Part shown: positions 1 through 7,929 of the stretch, piece after piece
Numbering within the stretch: the stretch's first letter is position 1
How the letters are laid out: every line of letters starts with the position of its first letter
Source of the DNA: Hyphomicrobiales bacterium
GTDB lineage: Bacteria; Pseudomonadota; Alphaproteobacteria; Rhizobiales; Aestuariivirgaceae
Assembly (NCBI GenBank): GCA_016710435.1
Contig: JADJVV010000001.1
Span: 3,060,501 to 3,124,500 of the forward strand
Direction of reading: 5' to 3'
DNA: 64,000 nt
Translations under genes and position numbers: made by a program
Notes under the pieces: model-generated
The model's database searches: none
Seen by the model: the letters and a program-made list of their open reading frames with translations, nothing else
Told to the model about the DNA's origin: nothing

Positions 1-1352
1 TTCAACGCGGGCAATCCCACGCGCGCCTTCAGGCCGCCCGACTCCGCAGCTTCGAAGTCCAGCGTGAAACCGTAGACCTCTGCGAGGTCGCTGACGATGG
101 AAAGGCCCAGGCCGGTTCCCGGCGCCAGCGCGTCCAGCTTCACGCCGCGGCGGGTGATGGTGGAAAGTTTCTCGGCTGCCACGCCCGGGCCGTCGTCCTC
201 AACGGTGAGCATCTTGCCGTCGTGCATGATTTTCACCGCGCTTGTGGCATGCTTGCGGGCGTTGTCGAGCAGATTGCCCAGCAGTTCCAGCAAATCAGTG
301 TTGTCGATGGCGAGATGCGTGCTGGAGGGAATGTCGACCGTCCACGAAATCGCATCTCCGCGCGGCGCCCGTTTCAGCGTTTCCACCACGCGTTCCGCTG
401 CCGGCAACAGCGGCGAACGGTGGCTGCTGACGCCGGCCGCCATGCGGCTGCGGGCCAGTTCCCGGTCCACGAGATCGCGCATCTGATCGACAGCGAGGCG
501 GATGTGGCCCGCTTCCTCCTTCTGTCCGCGGCCGGAGAGTTGCGCCGCCGTGTTTGTCAAGACCGTGAGCGGCGTCTTCAGTCCATGGGCCAGGTTTCCC
601 GCCCGCTGCCGCGCCCGTTCAAGTTGCTTTTCGCGGGCCTCCACCAGGGCATTCACTTCGCTGACAAGCGGTGTCACCTCTTCGGGATGTGTGCCGATGA
701 TGCGCCGTGCCTCTCCGGTGCGCAGCGCCTCTACCGCCTGCTTCAGGATGTGCAGCGGCCGCAGTCCCAGGAAAATCACGAGAAGCACCGAAGCCATCAG
801 CGCGCCATAGAGCAACGCAAGACCGGCGATCAGCGGGCGGCCGAAACCGGACACGGTATCCTGCACGCGCGCCCGCTCCATGGCCACGGTGATGACAAGC
901 TTGTGCTCCTTGCCCGCGGCATCCGGCAGAAAGATCAGTTTCTCGAGGCCCAGCACATCCGCACCGCCCGGACCCCGGAGAATGTGCGCGTGATCTTCTT
1001 CCGGCTCAGAAGGCGGTGTCGGCACGGCAAAGCTCTCGTCCCACATGGAGCGTGAGCGGAGCGGCGGCTGGCCCTGTTCATCGACCTGCCAGTACATGCC
1101 GCCCTGCGGCTGGGAGAAGCGCGGATCGCTGAGCGCCGACGTACTCTGCAGCTTGCCGGTCGCGTCGTAGGAGAGGGACGTCACGAGTTGTTCGAAATGC
1201 GTGGTGAGTTCCCGCACCACGAAACGGTTCACATGGTTTTCAAACAGGTATGAGAAAGCCACGCCCGCGATGATGAGCAGCACGCTGATCGCCACCGCCG
1301 CCAGCAGCACCAGTCGAAAGCGCAATGCCCCGCCGCGCAGCAAGCCCGTCAT
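1..1352 (-). CDS. Sensor histidine kinase, PhoQ-like (3' end cut by window edge)
   Basis: This is the membrane sensor of a two-component system; the signal is unknown. Translating the minus strand from the ATG at 1352 gives about 450 residues. There are two membrane helices (about residues 12-35, and a second after a periplasmic segment of about 120 residues), a linker, the H-box (AHGLKTPL), the N-box (LLGNLLDNARKHA) and the ATP-binding glycine boxes (EDDGPGV, GTGLGLSIV). The reading frame is still open at base 1, but the conserved ATPase domain is essentially complete, so only a few C-terminal residues are missing. Its ATG overlaps the TGA of the upstream response regulator by 4 bases, so the two are translationally coupled. 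The domain order resembles PhoQ/QseC kinases. The family call is secure; the specific system is not. Confidence 0.9.
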   Translation of the reverse strand, partial: MTGLLRGGALRFRLVLLAAVAISVLLIIAGVAFSYLFENHVNRFVVRELTTHFEQLVTSLSYDATGKLQSTSALSDPRFSQPQGGMYWQVDEQGQPPLRSRSMWDESFAVPTPPSEPEEDHAHILRGPGGADVLGLEKLIFLPDAAGKEHKLVITVAMERARVQDTVSGFGRPLIAGLALLYGALMASVLLVIFLGLRPLHILKQAVEALRTGEARRIIGTHPEEVTPLVSEVNALVEAREKQLERARQRAGNLAHGLKTPLTVLTNTAAQLSGRGQKEEAGHIRLAVDQMRDLVDRELARSRMAAGVSSHRSPLLPAAERVVETLKRAPRGDAISWTVDIPSSTHLAIDNTDLLELLGNLLDNARKHATSAVKIMHDGKMLTVEDDGPGVAAEKLSTITRRGVKLDALAPGTGLGLSIVSDLAEVYGFTLDFEAAESGGLKARVGLPAL

Positions 1353-2014
1353 CCCGCCTTCAGGGCGAGGCTGTAGCCAAAGCCGCGCTTGTTTTCGATG
1401 ATGCCGGCACCCAGTTTGCGCCGCAGCCGGCTGACCAGAGCTTCGACCGCATTCGGGTCGCGCTCATGGTTCACGGCGTAAAGTTTCTCGGACAATTCCT
1501 CCTTGCTCACCTGCTCACCCGGATGAAGGGCAAGGTGATGCAGCAGCCGGAATTCCAGTGGCGTGAGTTCGATGTTGCGCCCATCAAGCGTCGTCTTGCC
1601 TGCCTTGAGGTCCAGCCTCAGCCTGTCCACTTCGAGCACCGAGGAAGCAAGCCCGCCACTGCGCCGGATGATGGCCCGGAGCCGCGCCAGCAATTCTTCC
1701 ATTTCGAACGGTTTGGGCAGGTAGTCATCGGCGCCGGTATCGATGCCATCGACGCGTTCCGCCCAGGTGCCGCGCGCCGACAGGATGATGACAGGGGTCT
1801 TCAATTCTTCCGCCCGCCAGCGCCGCAACACCGACAAGCCATCAAGTCCGGGCAAGCCGAGATCGAGGATGATGGCGGCGTAGTCCTCCGTCGATCCCTT
1901 GAACCAGGCGTCTTCGCCATCGGGCGCAATATCGGCTACAAATCCGGCTGATGTGACCGCCGCGGCAACAGCCTTGGCGACGGTGGCTTCATCTTCGGCA
2001 ATCAGGACACGCAT
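1349..2014 (-). CDS. OmpR-family response regulator transcription factor
   Basis: A DNA-binding response regulator of 221 residues, the partner of the kinase that follows it with a 4-base overlap. The receiver domain (about 1-115) has the acidic pair E7/D8, phospho-acceptor D51 (in ILDLGLPGLDG) and the KPF switch region. The C-terminal domain (about 125-218) is an OmpR/PhoB winged helix with the typical LTPLEFRLL start and the recognition-helix region VEALVSRLRRKLG. The length is normal for the family. A PepSY-domain protein ends 6 bases upstream on the same strand, forming a PepSY-regulator-kinase operon. PepSY genes are often controlled by the adjacent PhoPQ/FeuPQ-like pair; that link is inferred here. 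Confidence 0.92.
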   Translation of the reverse strand: MRVLIAEDEATVAKAVAAAVTSAGFVADIAPDGEDAWFKGSTEDYAAIILDLGLPGLDGLSVLRRWRAEELKTPVIILSARGTWAERVDGIDTGADDYLPKPFEMEELLARLRAIIRRSGGLASSVLEVDRLRLDLKAGKTTLDGRNIELTPLEFRLLHHLALHPGEQVSKEELSEKLYAVNHERDPNAVEALVSRLRRKLGAGIIENKRGFGYSLALKAG

Positions 2015-2020
2015 GGGGAA

Positions 2021-2443
2021 TTATCGCGTTTGCAATGTGAGGGCATCAAGGCGAAGGCGCACAACCTTGCCGGACGACTGGAGAATCTTGACACGGTACT
2101 GATAACTTCCAGACGACCGCTTGAGGTCCACATCGAGCACCTTGCCCGGATAGGACTTCTTCAGAAAGGCCATCAGGGCGCTGAGCGGGACGGCCTTGCC
2201 TTGGGAAACGGCATCCTTCGCCTTGTTGGCCTCGGACGAGCCGTTGTCCTCATCCTTGTCATCGTCATCGTCGCCCTGGCTGTTGGATGAGTTGTTACCG
2301 GACCCGCTGCCGCTGCTATTCGATCCCCCTCCGCCACCCCCGCTGTCATTGTCACTGGCGAGGACGCGGACCGGTGGCGCCAGCACGTTCGCCCCCAGGA
2401 CGAGGGCGGTAATGAACGAGCGGCGGGTGAGTTCAGTGGACAT
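2021..2443 (-). CDS. Tat-exported PepSY-domain protein with low-complexity acidic linker
   Basis: A 140-residue exported protein. The N-terminus MSTELTRRSFITALVLG is a twin-arginine-type signal (RRSF followed by a hydrophobic stretch). Next comes a very low-complexity linker at about residues 30-75, first a run of Gly/Ser/Asn and then clustered Asp/Glu. The C-terminal 65 residues look like one PepSY repeat (LSALMAFLKKSYPGKVLDVD, then YRVKILQSSGKVVRLRLDA). PepSY domains are found in periplasmic or secreted proteins and in protease propeptides; no enzymatic function is implied. The gene is first in an operon with the response regulator (6-base gap) and kinase. No strong Shine-Dalgarno sequence is visible before the ATG. 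Confidence 0.8.
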   Translation of the reverse strand: MSTELTRRSFITALVLGANVLAPPVRVLASDNDSGGGGGGSNSSGSGSGNNSSNSQGDDDDDKDEDNGSSEANKAKDAVSQGKAVPLSALMAFLKKSYPGKVLDVDLKRSSGSYQYRVKILQSSGKVVRLRLDALTLQTR

Positions 2444-2633
2444 GTCCGGCGGGCAATTGGAAAGGGTGGAACCAGGCCAAGCTCGCTCTCGAGACGGCAG
2501 CTCAGGTGAAAACGCTCAAGACCTGGTTCCGAGGGTACACGGCAAGGCTTGAGACAATCAAGCATCGCCGGTAAGTCGATTTCTGCCAGATCATGGCTGA
2601 CAAACGACTGGCAAAACCCGGTTGTAGAACGAT

Positions 2634-3050
2634 TTAGTGGATCGCCTGGGAGACATCGTCCAGCGTCGTGAGCTGGAGTGACATGGTCATCGCCGATTCA
2701 GCCGCGCGCAATGGCGGCGAGAGCACCTTGCTCAATTGTGCTGCAACCGGGCAGGCCGCCTCGGGATCCAGCTTGTGCATGCGGAACACGGCTTCGTCTT
2801 CCACCGCGCGATAGACATCCGCCAGCGTGATCTGCGGGGCAGGGCGCGCGAGGCTGAAACCTCCGGAGCGCCCCGACGTTGAGGCCACGAGCGATGCCTT
2901 TTCGAGTTCCGACATCAACCGGCGGATGACCACCGGGTTGGTGTGGACACTCTGCGCAATCATGTTGGAGCACACCGGACCCTTTCCCGAGTTGCGGGCG
3001 AGGACCGAGAGGGCATGAATTGCGACGATGAAACGGCTGGAGGACAGCAT
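2634..3050 (-). CDS. Rrf2-family transcriptional regulator
   Basis: A 138-residue DNA-binding protein with the Rrf2 winged helix at the N-terminus: helix-turn-helix about residues 20-50 (NPVVIRRLMSELEKASLV), then the family's glycine-rich wing signature (SGRSGGFSLARP) and ITLADVYRAVE. Only two cysteines are present (C27 and C94 in EAACPVA), so the three-cysteine Fe-S site of IscR or NsrR is absent; this points to a YwnA/RrF2-like regulator that does not use an iron-sulfur cluster. It is divergent from the ftsB-pdh genes, sharing a short intergenic region with them. The regulated gene cannot be read from the sequence. Confidence 0.88.
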   Translation of the reverse strand: MLSSSRFIVAIHALSVLARNSGKGPVCSNMIAQSVHTNPVVIRRLMSELEKASLVASTSGRSGGFSLARPAPQITLADVYRAVEDEAVFRMHKLDPEAACPVAAQLSKVLSPPLRAAESAMTMSLQLTTLDDVSQAIH

Positions 3051-3163
3051 GGTGTTCCATAAATGTAACTTCTGGCGGGAAAATCAAGCACCATCGCACA
3101 CGCGCAATGTCGCAAGCGACGAATGCGCGCAATGGTTTACGGACTGTTAAGAATGCCCGCGGC

Positions 3164-3478
3164 ATGTTTGGGGGCATGATCAGGCGCATCCAGAGATTCG
3201 ACATGCTGGTAACGCTGGGGTGCCTCGTGCTTCTCAGCTACTTCGCCTGGCATGGCATGAAGGGCCCGCGCGGCTATGACTTCCTCGACGCGCTGCACGC
3301 CCAATCCGCCGGACTGATCGCCGATCTTGCTGCGGAGGAAGCCGAGCAGCACCGCCTGGAGGCCAGGGTGGCGCTGATGCGTCCCGAACGCGTGGATCCC
3401 GACATGCTGGAGGAACTGGCCCGCACGGAACTTGAGTTGTCGCGCCGCAACGAACTGATCGTCCGCCTGCACGACTGA
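3164..3478 (+). CDS. ftsB: FtsB/DivIC-family septum formation initiator
   Basis: A small bitopic divisome protein. One membrane helix (TLGCLVLLSYFAWHGMKG) near the N-terminus is followed by a coiled coil (LHAQSAGLIADLAAEEAEQ...LEARVALMRPERVDPDMLEELARTEL), the pattern of FtsB, which bridges FtsL and FtsQ in the division complex. The start is uncertain: in-frame ATGs lie at 3107, 3164 and 3176 and none has a good ribosome site. I chose 3164 (104 aa) because family members have only a short cytosolic tail before the helix. FtsB-like genes directly upstream of pdhA are usual in alphaproteobacteria. The call rests on architecture and context rather than strict motifs. Confidence 0.78.
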   Translation: MFGGMIRRIQRFDMLVTLGCLVLLSYFAWHGMKGPRGYDFLDALHAQSAGLIADLAAEEAEQHRLEARVALMRPERVDPDMLEELARTELELSRRNELIVRLHD

Positions 3479-3499
3479 TTTCCCGTTTTCTTTCCGATG

Positions 3500-3520
3500 A
3501 TTAACCGAAATCCGGTTAAT
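3500..3520. repeat. 8-bp inverted repeat between ftsB and pdhA
   Basis: ATTAACCG (3500-3507) and CGGTTAAT (3513-3520) form a perfect inverted repeat around a 5-base spacer, 22 bases after the ftsB stop and 65 bases before the pdhA start. It is followed by a short T-rich patch (CCATTTTC). It could be an operator for a regulator of the pdh operon or a weak terminator after ftsB; the sequence does not decide between these. Confidence 0.5.
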
Positions 3521-3584
3521 TGCCATTTTCGCAAGTGCACACAAGCATTTAATGCTAAGACAAACCCACTGACGGAGGGTGTGC

Positions 3585-4634
3585 ATGGCTGTGAAATCCG
3601 CCTATTTGGCCCGCAAGGGCGACAAGCCGCCAAAGGGCGCAAAGGCATCAGATCTCAAGAATAGCGGCTTCACCGCGGAGGAGGAAATCAACGCCTACCG
3701 CGACATGCTGCTGATCCGCCGTTTCGAGGAAAAGGCCGGCCAGCTCTACGGCATGGGCCTCATCGGCGGCTTCTGCCACCTTTACATTGGCCAGGAAGCG
3801 GTCGTCGTCGGCATGCAGATGGCGGCAATCGAGGGTGACCAGGTCATCACCTCCTACCGCGATCACGGCCACATGCTGGCCTGTGGCATGGATGCAGGCG
3901 GCGTCATGGCCGAACTGACCGGTCGCAAGGGGGGCATCTCCCGGGGCAAGGGCGGCTCCATGCACATGTTCAGCCGCGAGAAGAATTTCTATGGCGGCCA
4001 TGGAATCGTCGGCGCCCAGGTGCCGCTGGGAGCAGGGCTGGCCTTCGCCAACAAGTATCGCGGCAACCCGAATGTCTCCATGGCCTATTTCGGCGACGGT
4101 GCGGCCAACCAGGGCCAGGTCTACGAAACCTTCAACATGGCCTCGATCTGGAAGCTGCCGGTGATCTTCGTGATCGAGAACAACCGCTATGCCATGGGCA
4201 CGGCGGCAACCCGTTCCACCGCTGCCTCGGAAGCCCTTGGCGCAAGGGGCGAAGCCTTCGGCATTCCGGCCGAGCAGGTGGACGGCATGGACGTCCGCGC
4301 CGTCAAGGAAGCCGCCGACCGCGCCACCGAACACTGCCGCTCCGGCGAAGGGCCTTACATCCTTGAGATGATGACCTATCGTTATCGCGGACACTCCATG
4401 TCCGACCCCGCGAAATACCGCACCAAGGAAGAGGTGCAGAAGATGCGCGAGGAGCAGGACCCCATTGAGCAGGTGAAGGCCCGTCTCCTGAAATCCAAGC
4501 GCGCCTCTGAGGAAGACCTGAAAAAGATCGACGCGGAAATCCGCGACATCGTCACCAAGGCCTCCGACTTCGCCACCAACGATCCGCTGCCGGATGAATC
4601 CGAGCTGTGGACCGACATCTACGTGAACGCGTGA
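3585..4634 (+). CDS. pdhA: Pyruvate dehydrogenase E1 component, alpha subunit
   Basis: Alpha subunit of the thiamine-diphosphate E1 enzyme, which decarboxylates pyruvate and passes the acetyl group to lipoyl domains. The TPP-binding motif is present (GDGAANQGQ, then VIFVIENN about 25 residues later), as is the conserved loop YRGHSMSDPAKYRTKEE. An in-frame GTG occurs at 3579, but GGAGGG at 3574-3579 is ideally placed for the ATG at 3585, giving 349 residues, normal for the family. pdhB follows after 15 bases. It is first in the pdh cluster and probably transcribed from the 106-bp gap after ftsB, which holds an inverted repeat. Confidence 0.97.
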   Translation: MAVKSAYLARKGDKPPKGAKASDLKNSGFTAEEEINAYRDMLLIRRFEEKAGQLYGMGLIGGFCHLYIGQEAVVVGMQMAAIEGDQVITSYRDHGHMLACGMDAGGVMAELTGRKGGISRGKGGSMHMFSREKNFYGGHGIVGAQVPLGAGLAFANKYRGNPNVSMAYFGDGAANQGQVYETFNMASIWKLPVIFVIENNRYAMGTAATRSTAASEALGARGEAFGIPAEQVDGMDVRAVKEAADRATEHCRSGEGPYILEMMTYRYRGHSMSDPAKYRTKEEVQKMREEQDPIEQVKARLLKSKRASEEDLKKIDAEIRDIVTKASDFATNDPLPDESELWTDIYVNA

Positions 4635-4649
4635 GGAGCGAGAAATAGA

Positions 4650-6029
4650 ATGCCTACCATCCTCATGCCCGCGCTCTCCCCCACCATGGAAGAGGGCAAA
4701 CTTGCGAAGTGGCTCAAGAACGTCGGCGATGCGGTGAAGCCGGGCGACGTGATTGCCGAGATTGAAACCGACAAGGCCACCATGGAGGTCGAGGCTGTTG
4801 ACGAGGGCCCGCTGACTGCGATCCTGATTGCTGCCGGAACCGAAGGCGTGAAAGTCAACACGCCGATTGCCGTGATCGGAGAGGCGGATGCCGCAGCGCC
4901 GCCACCAGCCCATGCACCCGGCACGCTGCCCTACGAAGGTGCCGAAAGCCACACCAAGCCCCATGCGGAGATGCAGGCAACCGTCGCTGCCGTGAAAGCG
5001 TCACAACCCGCACCCGCCGATCCTGAAATTCCGGCAGGCACCGAGATGGTGCAGATGACGGTGCGCGAAGCCATCCGCGCCGCCATGTCCGAGGAAATGC
5101 GCCGTGACCCGGACGTGTTCCTCATGGGCGAGGAAGTTGGCCAGTATCAGGGCGCCTACAAGATTTCCCAAGGCATGCTGGAGGAGTTCGGCGACAAGCG
5201 CGTGATCGACACGCCGATCACCGAACACGGCTTCACGGGCATTGCCGTGGGCGCTGCCTTTGCGGGACTCAAGCCCATCGTGGAATTCATGACCTTCAAT
5301 TTCGCCATGCAGGCGATTGACCAGATCATCAATTCCGCCGCCAAGACACTCTACATGTCGGGTGGGCAGATGGGCTGTTCCATTGTGTTCCGCGGCGCCA
5401 ATGGCGCGGCGGCGCGTGTCGCCGCCCAGCACAGCCAGGATTACGCCGCCTGGTACGGCCACATCCCCGGCCTCAAGGTGGTGATGCCCTACACGGCAGC
5501 GGACGCGAAAGGCCTGATGAAGGCCGCCATCCGCGATCCCAACCCGGTGATCTTCCTCGAAAACGAAATCCTCTACGGCAAGAGCTTCGACGTGCCGAAG
5601 CTGGATGATTGGGTGGTGCCCATCGGCAAGGCACGCATCGCGCGGCCCGGCAATGACTGTACCATCGTCTCCTTCGGCATTGGCATGACCTATGCCCATG
5701 CGGCGGCCGACAAGTTGGCGGCGGAAGGCATTGATTGCGAAATCATCGACCTCCGCTCCATCCGTCCGCTCGACCTTGAAACGGTGCTGACATCGGTACG
5801 CAAGACCAACCGCTGCGTCTGCGTGGAGGAGGGCTATCCCCGCTTCTCGGTGACGAGCGAACTCGCCGCCGAAATCATGACACACGCGTTCGATTATCTG
5901 GACGCTCCCGTGGCGCGCGTGGCCGGCAAGGACGTTCCCATGCCCTACGCCGCCAACCTGGAAAAACTCGCCCTGCCGAACGTCGACGATGTTATCGCGG
6001 CGGTGAAGGGTGTGGTCTACGCAAACTAG
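4650..6029 (+). CDS. pdhB: Pyruvate dehydrogenase E1 beta subunit with N-terminal lipoyl domain
   Basis: Beta subunit of E1 (459 aa). Residues 1-78 are a complete lipoyl domain with the modification lysine K42 in ETDKATMEV; an Ala/Pro-rich linker runs to about residue 135, and the transketolase-type pyrimidine-binding and C-terminal domains follow (MTVREAIRAAMSEEMRRD, GAYKISQGMLEEFG, ITEHGFTGIAVGAAFAGL). An E1 beta carrying its own lipoyl domain is known from rhizobia and Zymomonas. Its lipoyl domain is nearly the same as that of the E2 encoded downstream, suggesting duplication or gene conversion. It lies 15 bases after pdhA; a palindromic repeat lies directly after its stop. Confidence 0.97.
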   Translation: MPTILMPALSPTMEEGKLAKWLKNVGDAVKPGDVIAEIETDKATMEVEAVDEGPLTAILIAAGTEGVKVNTPIAVIGEADAAAPPPAHAPGTLPYEGAESHTKPHAEMQATVAAVKASQPAPADPEIPAGTEMVQMTVREAIRAAMSEEMRRDPDVFLMGEEVGQYQGAYKISQGMLEEFGDKRVIDTPITEHGFTGIAVGAAFAGLKPIVEFMTFNFAMQAIDQIINSAAKTLYMSGGQMGCSIVFRGANGAAARVAAQHSQDYAAWYGHIPGLKVVMPYTAADAKGLMKAAIRDPNPVIFLENEILYGKSFDVPKLDDWVVPIGKARIARPGNDCTIVSFGIGMTYAHAAADKLAAEGIDCEIIDLRSIRPLDLETVLTSVRKTNRCVCVEEGYPRFSVTSELAAEIMTHAFDYLDAPVARVAGKDVPMPYAANLEKLALPNVDDVIAAVKGVVYAN

Positions 6030-6031
6030 GC

Positions 6032-6128
6032 TGTCACCCCGCATTCATTGCGGGGTGCCTATCCAACCTCGTGATGGGACAGCCGTCATTTTGAACAGTG
6101 GGTCCCCGGGGCGAGCCCGGGGATGACA
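6032..6128. repeat. Palindromic intergenic repeat element (MITE/RUP-like)
   Basis: A 97-bp element fills most of the pdhB to next-gene gap. Its ends are inverted: TGTCACCCCG at 6032-6041 against GGGGATGACA at 6119-6128 (one mismatch in ten). It contains two hairpins: CACCCCGCA/TGCGGGGTG (6035-6043 with 6049-6057) and TCCCCGGG/CCCGGGGA (6103-6110 with 6116-6123). This matches the general form of short palindromic repeats scattered between genes of many alphaproteobacteria. No open reading frame of its own. Either hairpin could affect pdhB mRNA stability or read-through into the downstream pdh genes. Confidence 0.72.
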
Positions 6129-6150
6129 ATAGAAGAGAAGGTACACAGGA

Positions 6151-6507
6151 ATGGCCAAGGGTCACGACCACGATCACCACGAACATCATCACCACGACCA
6201 CTCCAAGGAAATCCATCCGCACCAGCTGCAGCCTCCCCATGAGGTGTTCCACGATCCGAAGGCGGGCGAAATTGCCCGCGCCTGGATCACCGGCGGACAC
6301 CTGAGCCTGTCGCTGCATGCCATGGCCTTCGGCAAGGCCGACATCTGGGGCCATGTGCTTGCCGGGATGGCGGCGCAGGTGGCGGGCGCCATGGCCGAGA
6401 TGGGCCACGGCAATACCGCCGGCAACCTTGAGGAAATCCGCAAGACGCTGAACGAAGGCCTCGCCAAGGCCGCCGCCCAGAACTCGGTCCTCGCCAACAA
6501 GTCATAA
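6151..6507 (+). CDS. Small pdh-cluster protein with His-rich N-terminus (DUF5076-like)
   Basis: A 118-residue protein of unknown function. The first 34 residues contain 13 histidines, nine of them between residues 5 and 17, mixed with Asp and Glu: a probable metal-binding tail. The rest (about 40-115) is a soluble helical domain (ARAWITGGHLSLSLHAMAFG, WGHVLAGMAAQVAGAMAE, NLEEIRKTLNEGL). Similar small proteins lie between pdhB and pdhC in other Hyphomicrobiales and are, as far as I recall, labelled DUF5076; I could not verify the family. No signal peptide or membrane helix. It sits 23 bases before pdhC, so it is very probably co-expressed with the pyruvate dehydrogenase complex. Confidence 0.8.
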   Translation: MAKGHDHDHHEHHHHDHSKEIHPHQLQPPHEVFHDPKAGEIARAWITGGHLSLSLHAMAFGKADIWGHVLAGMAAQVAGAMAEMGHGNTAGNLEEIRKTLNEGLAKAAAQNSVLANKS

Positions 6508-6530
6508 ACCTTCCGCACACGGAGCATTCC

Positions 6531-7862
6531 ATGGCCGCAACCGTTCTCATGCCAGCACTGTCTCCAACCATGGAGAAGGGCAAGCTTGCCAAGTGGCTCA
6601 AGAAGGAAGGCGACAAGGTGAAGAGCGGCGACATTCTCGCCGAAATCGAAACCGACAAGGCCACCATGGAAGTGGAAGCCGTGGACGAGGGCACACTGGG
6701 CAAGATCATGGTACCGGAGGGCACGGACGACGTGCTCGTCAACACGCCGATCGCACTGATCCTGGCTGAGGGTGAGAAGGCGGGGGATGTTTCCGTCGCC
6801 GCCGTCAAGCCGCCTTCAACCGCTGCGGCGAAAGCTGGCGGCGAAAGCACCGGAGGAGGAGCGGTGATCGTTGGCGGGGGAGGAAAGAGTCCGGCGCCTG
6901 CGGCCAAGGCCCAAGGAGACGAAGACCCATATCCGGCGGCGTCGCGCCTTTTCTCTTCGCCGCTGGCCCGCCGCCTTGCCAAGGAAAAGGGCATCGACCT
7001 CGCGGCCCTGAAGGGCTCCGGCCCCCATGGCCGCATTGTCTCGCGCGACGTGGAGAATGCCAAGCCAGGTGCCGCACCCGCCGCGAAACCTGCCGCGGCC
7101 CCGGTCGCTTTCGCCGCGCCGCCCTCCGATGCGCAAGTCCTGCGCAATTTCGCCGAAGGCTCCTACGACCTCGTGCCGCATGACTCCATGCGCAAGGTGA
7201 TCGCCCGCCGCCTCACGGAATCGAAGCAGACGATCCCGCACTTCTACGTCTCGGTGGATGTGACGCTTGATCACCTGTTGGACCTGCGCGAACGCCTCAA
7301 CGGCACGGCACCGAAGAACAAGGAGGGCCTGCCCGCCTGGAAGATTTCGGTCAACGACTTCATCATCAAGGCCATGGCCATGGCGTTGATCAAGGTGCCG
7401 GATGCCAATGTGTCTTGGACCGACAGCGCCATGGTGAAGCACAAGCACGCCGACATCGGCATCGCCGTGTCGATCCCCGGCGGCCTCATCACCCCGGTGG
7501 TGCGCAAGGCCGAGAGCAAGGGCCTCGCGCAGATTTCAACCGAAATGAAGGACTACGCCAAGCGCGCCAAGGACCGCAAGCTGAAGCCCGAGGAATACAC
7601 CGGCGGCTCGTCGGCGATCTCCAACATGGGCATGCTGAACGTCTCGAATTTCGCCGCCATCGTCAATCCGCCCCACGCCTCGATCCTTGCGATCGGCACC
7701 GGCACACGGCGTCCTGTGGTGCGGGGCAACGACATCGTCATCGAACAGCAGATGACCATGACACTCTCGACAGATCACCGCTGCATCGACGGCGCACTGG
7801 GCGCGGAGTTCATCAACGCGATCAAGCTGTATCTCGAAGAGCCGGGGCTGATGCTGGTGTGA
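6531..7862 (+). CDS. pdhC: Pyruvate dehydrogenase E2, dihydrolipoamide acetyltransferase
   Basis: Core acetyltransferase of the complex (443 aa), transferring acetyl from lipoamide to CoA. One lipoyl domain (1-78, lysine K43 in ETDKATMEV), an Ala/Gly/Pro linker, the peripheral subunit-binding domain (about 142-178, SPLARRLAKEKGIDL...GSGPHGRIVSRDV) and the catalytic domain (about 210-443) with the active-site motif DHRCIDGALGAEF. A single lipoyl domain in E2 is balanced by a second one on E1 beta. An ATG start at 6531 follows GGAG. The gene is in line with pdhA, pdhB and the later lpdA. Confidence 0.97.
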   Translation: MAATVLMPALSPTMEKGKLAKWLKKEGDKVKSGDILAEIETDKATMEVEAVDEGTLGKIMVPEGTDDVLVNTPIALILAEGEKAGDVSVAAVKPPSTAAAKAGGESTGGGAVIVGGGGKSPAPAAKAQGDEDPYPAASRLFSSPLARRLAKEKGIDLAALKGSGPHGRIVSRDVENAKPGAAPAAKPAAAPVAFAAPPSDAQVLRNFAEGSYDLVPHDSMRKVIARRLTESKQTIPHFYVSVDVTLDHLLDLRERLNGTAPKNKEGLPAWKISVNDFIIKAMAMALIKVPDANVSWTDSAMVKHKHADIGIAVSIPGGLITPVVRKAESKGLAQISTEMKDYAKRAKDRKLKPEEYTGGSSAISNMGMLNVSNFAAIVNPPHASILAIGTGTRRPVVRGNDIVIEQQMTMTLSTDHRCIDGALGAEFINAIKLYLEEPGLMLV

Positions 7863-7929
7863 GGATCATGTCCGTGACGCCGAGCCGCACACGCCCAACC
7901 GACAGGTTGCAAGAGAACAGAGGGCCGTA

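Noticed and set aside
3648..4964. 438-codon open frame antisense to pdhA/pdhB
   Set aside because: Composition typical of antisense shadows in GC-rich genes (His/Asp/Val/Gly-rich), no ribosome site, and the sense strand carries well-conserved enzymes.
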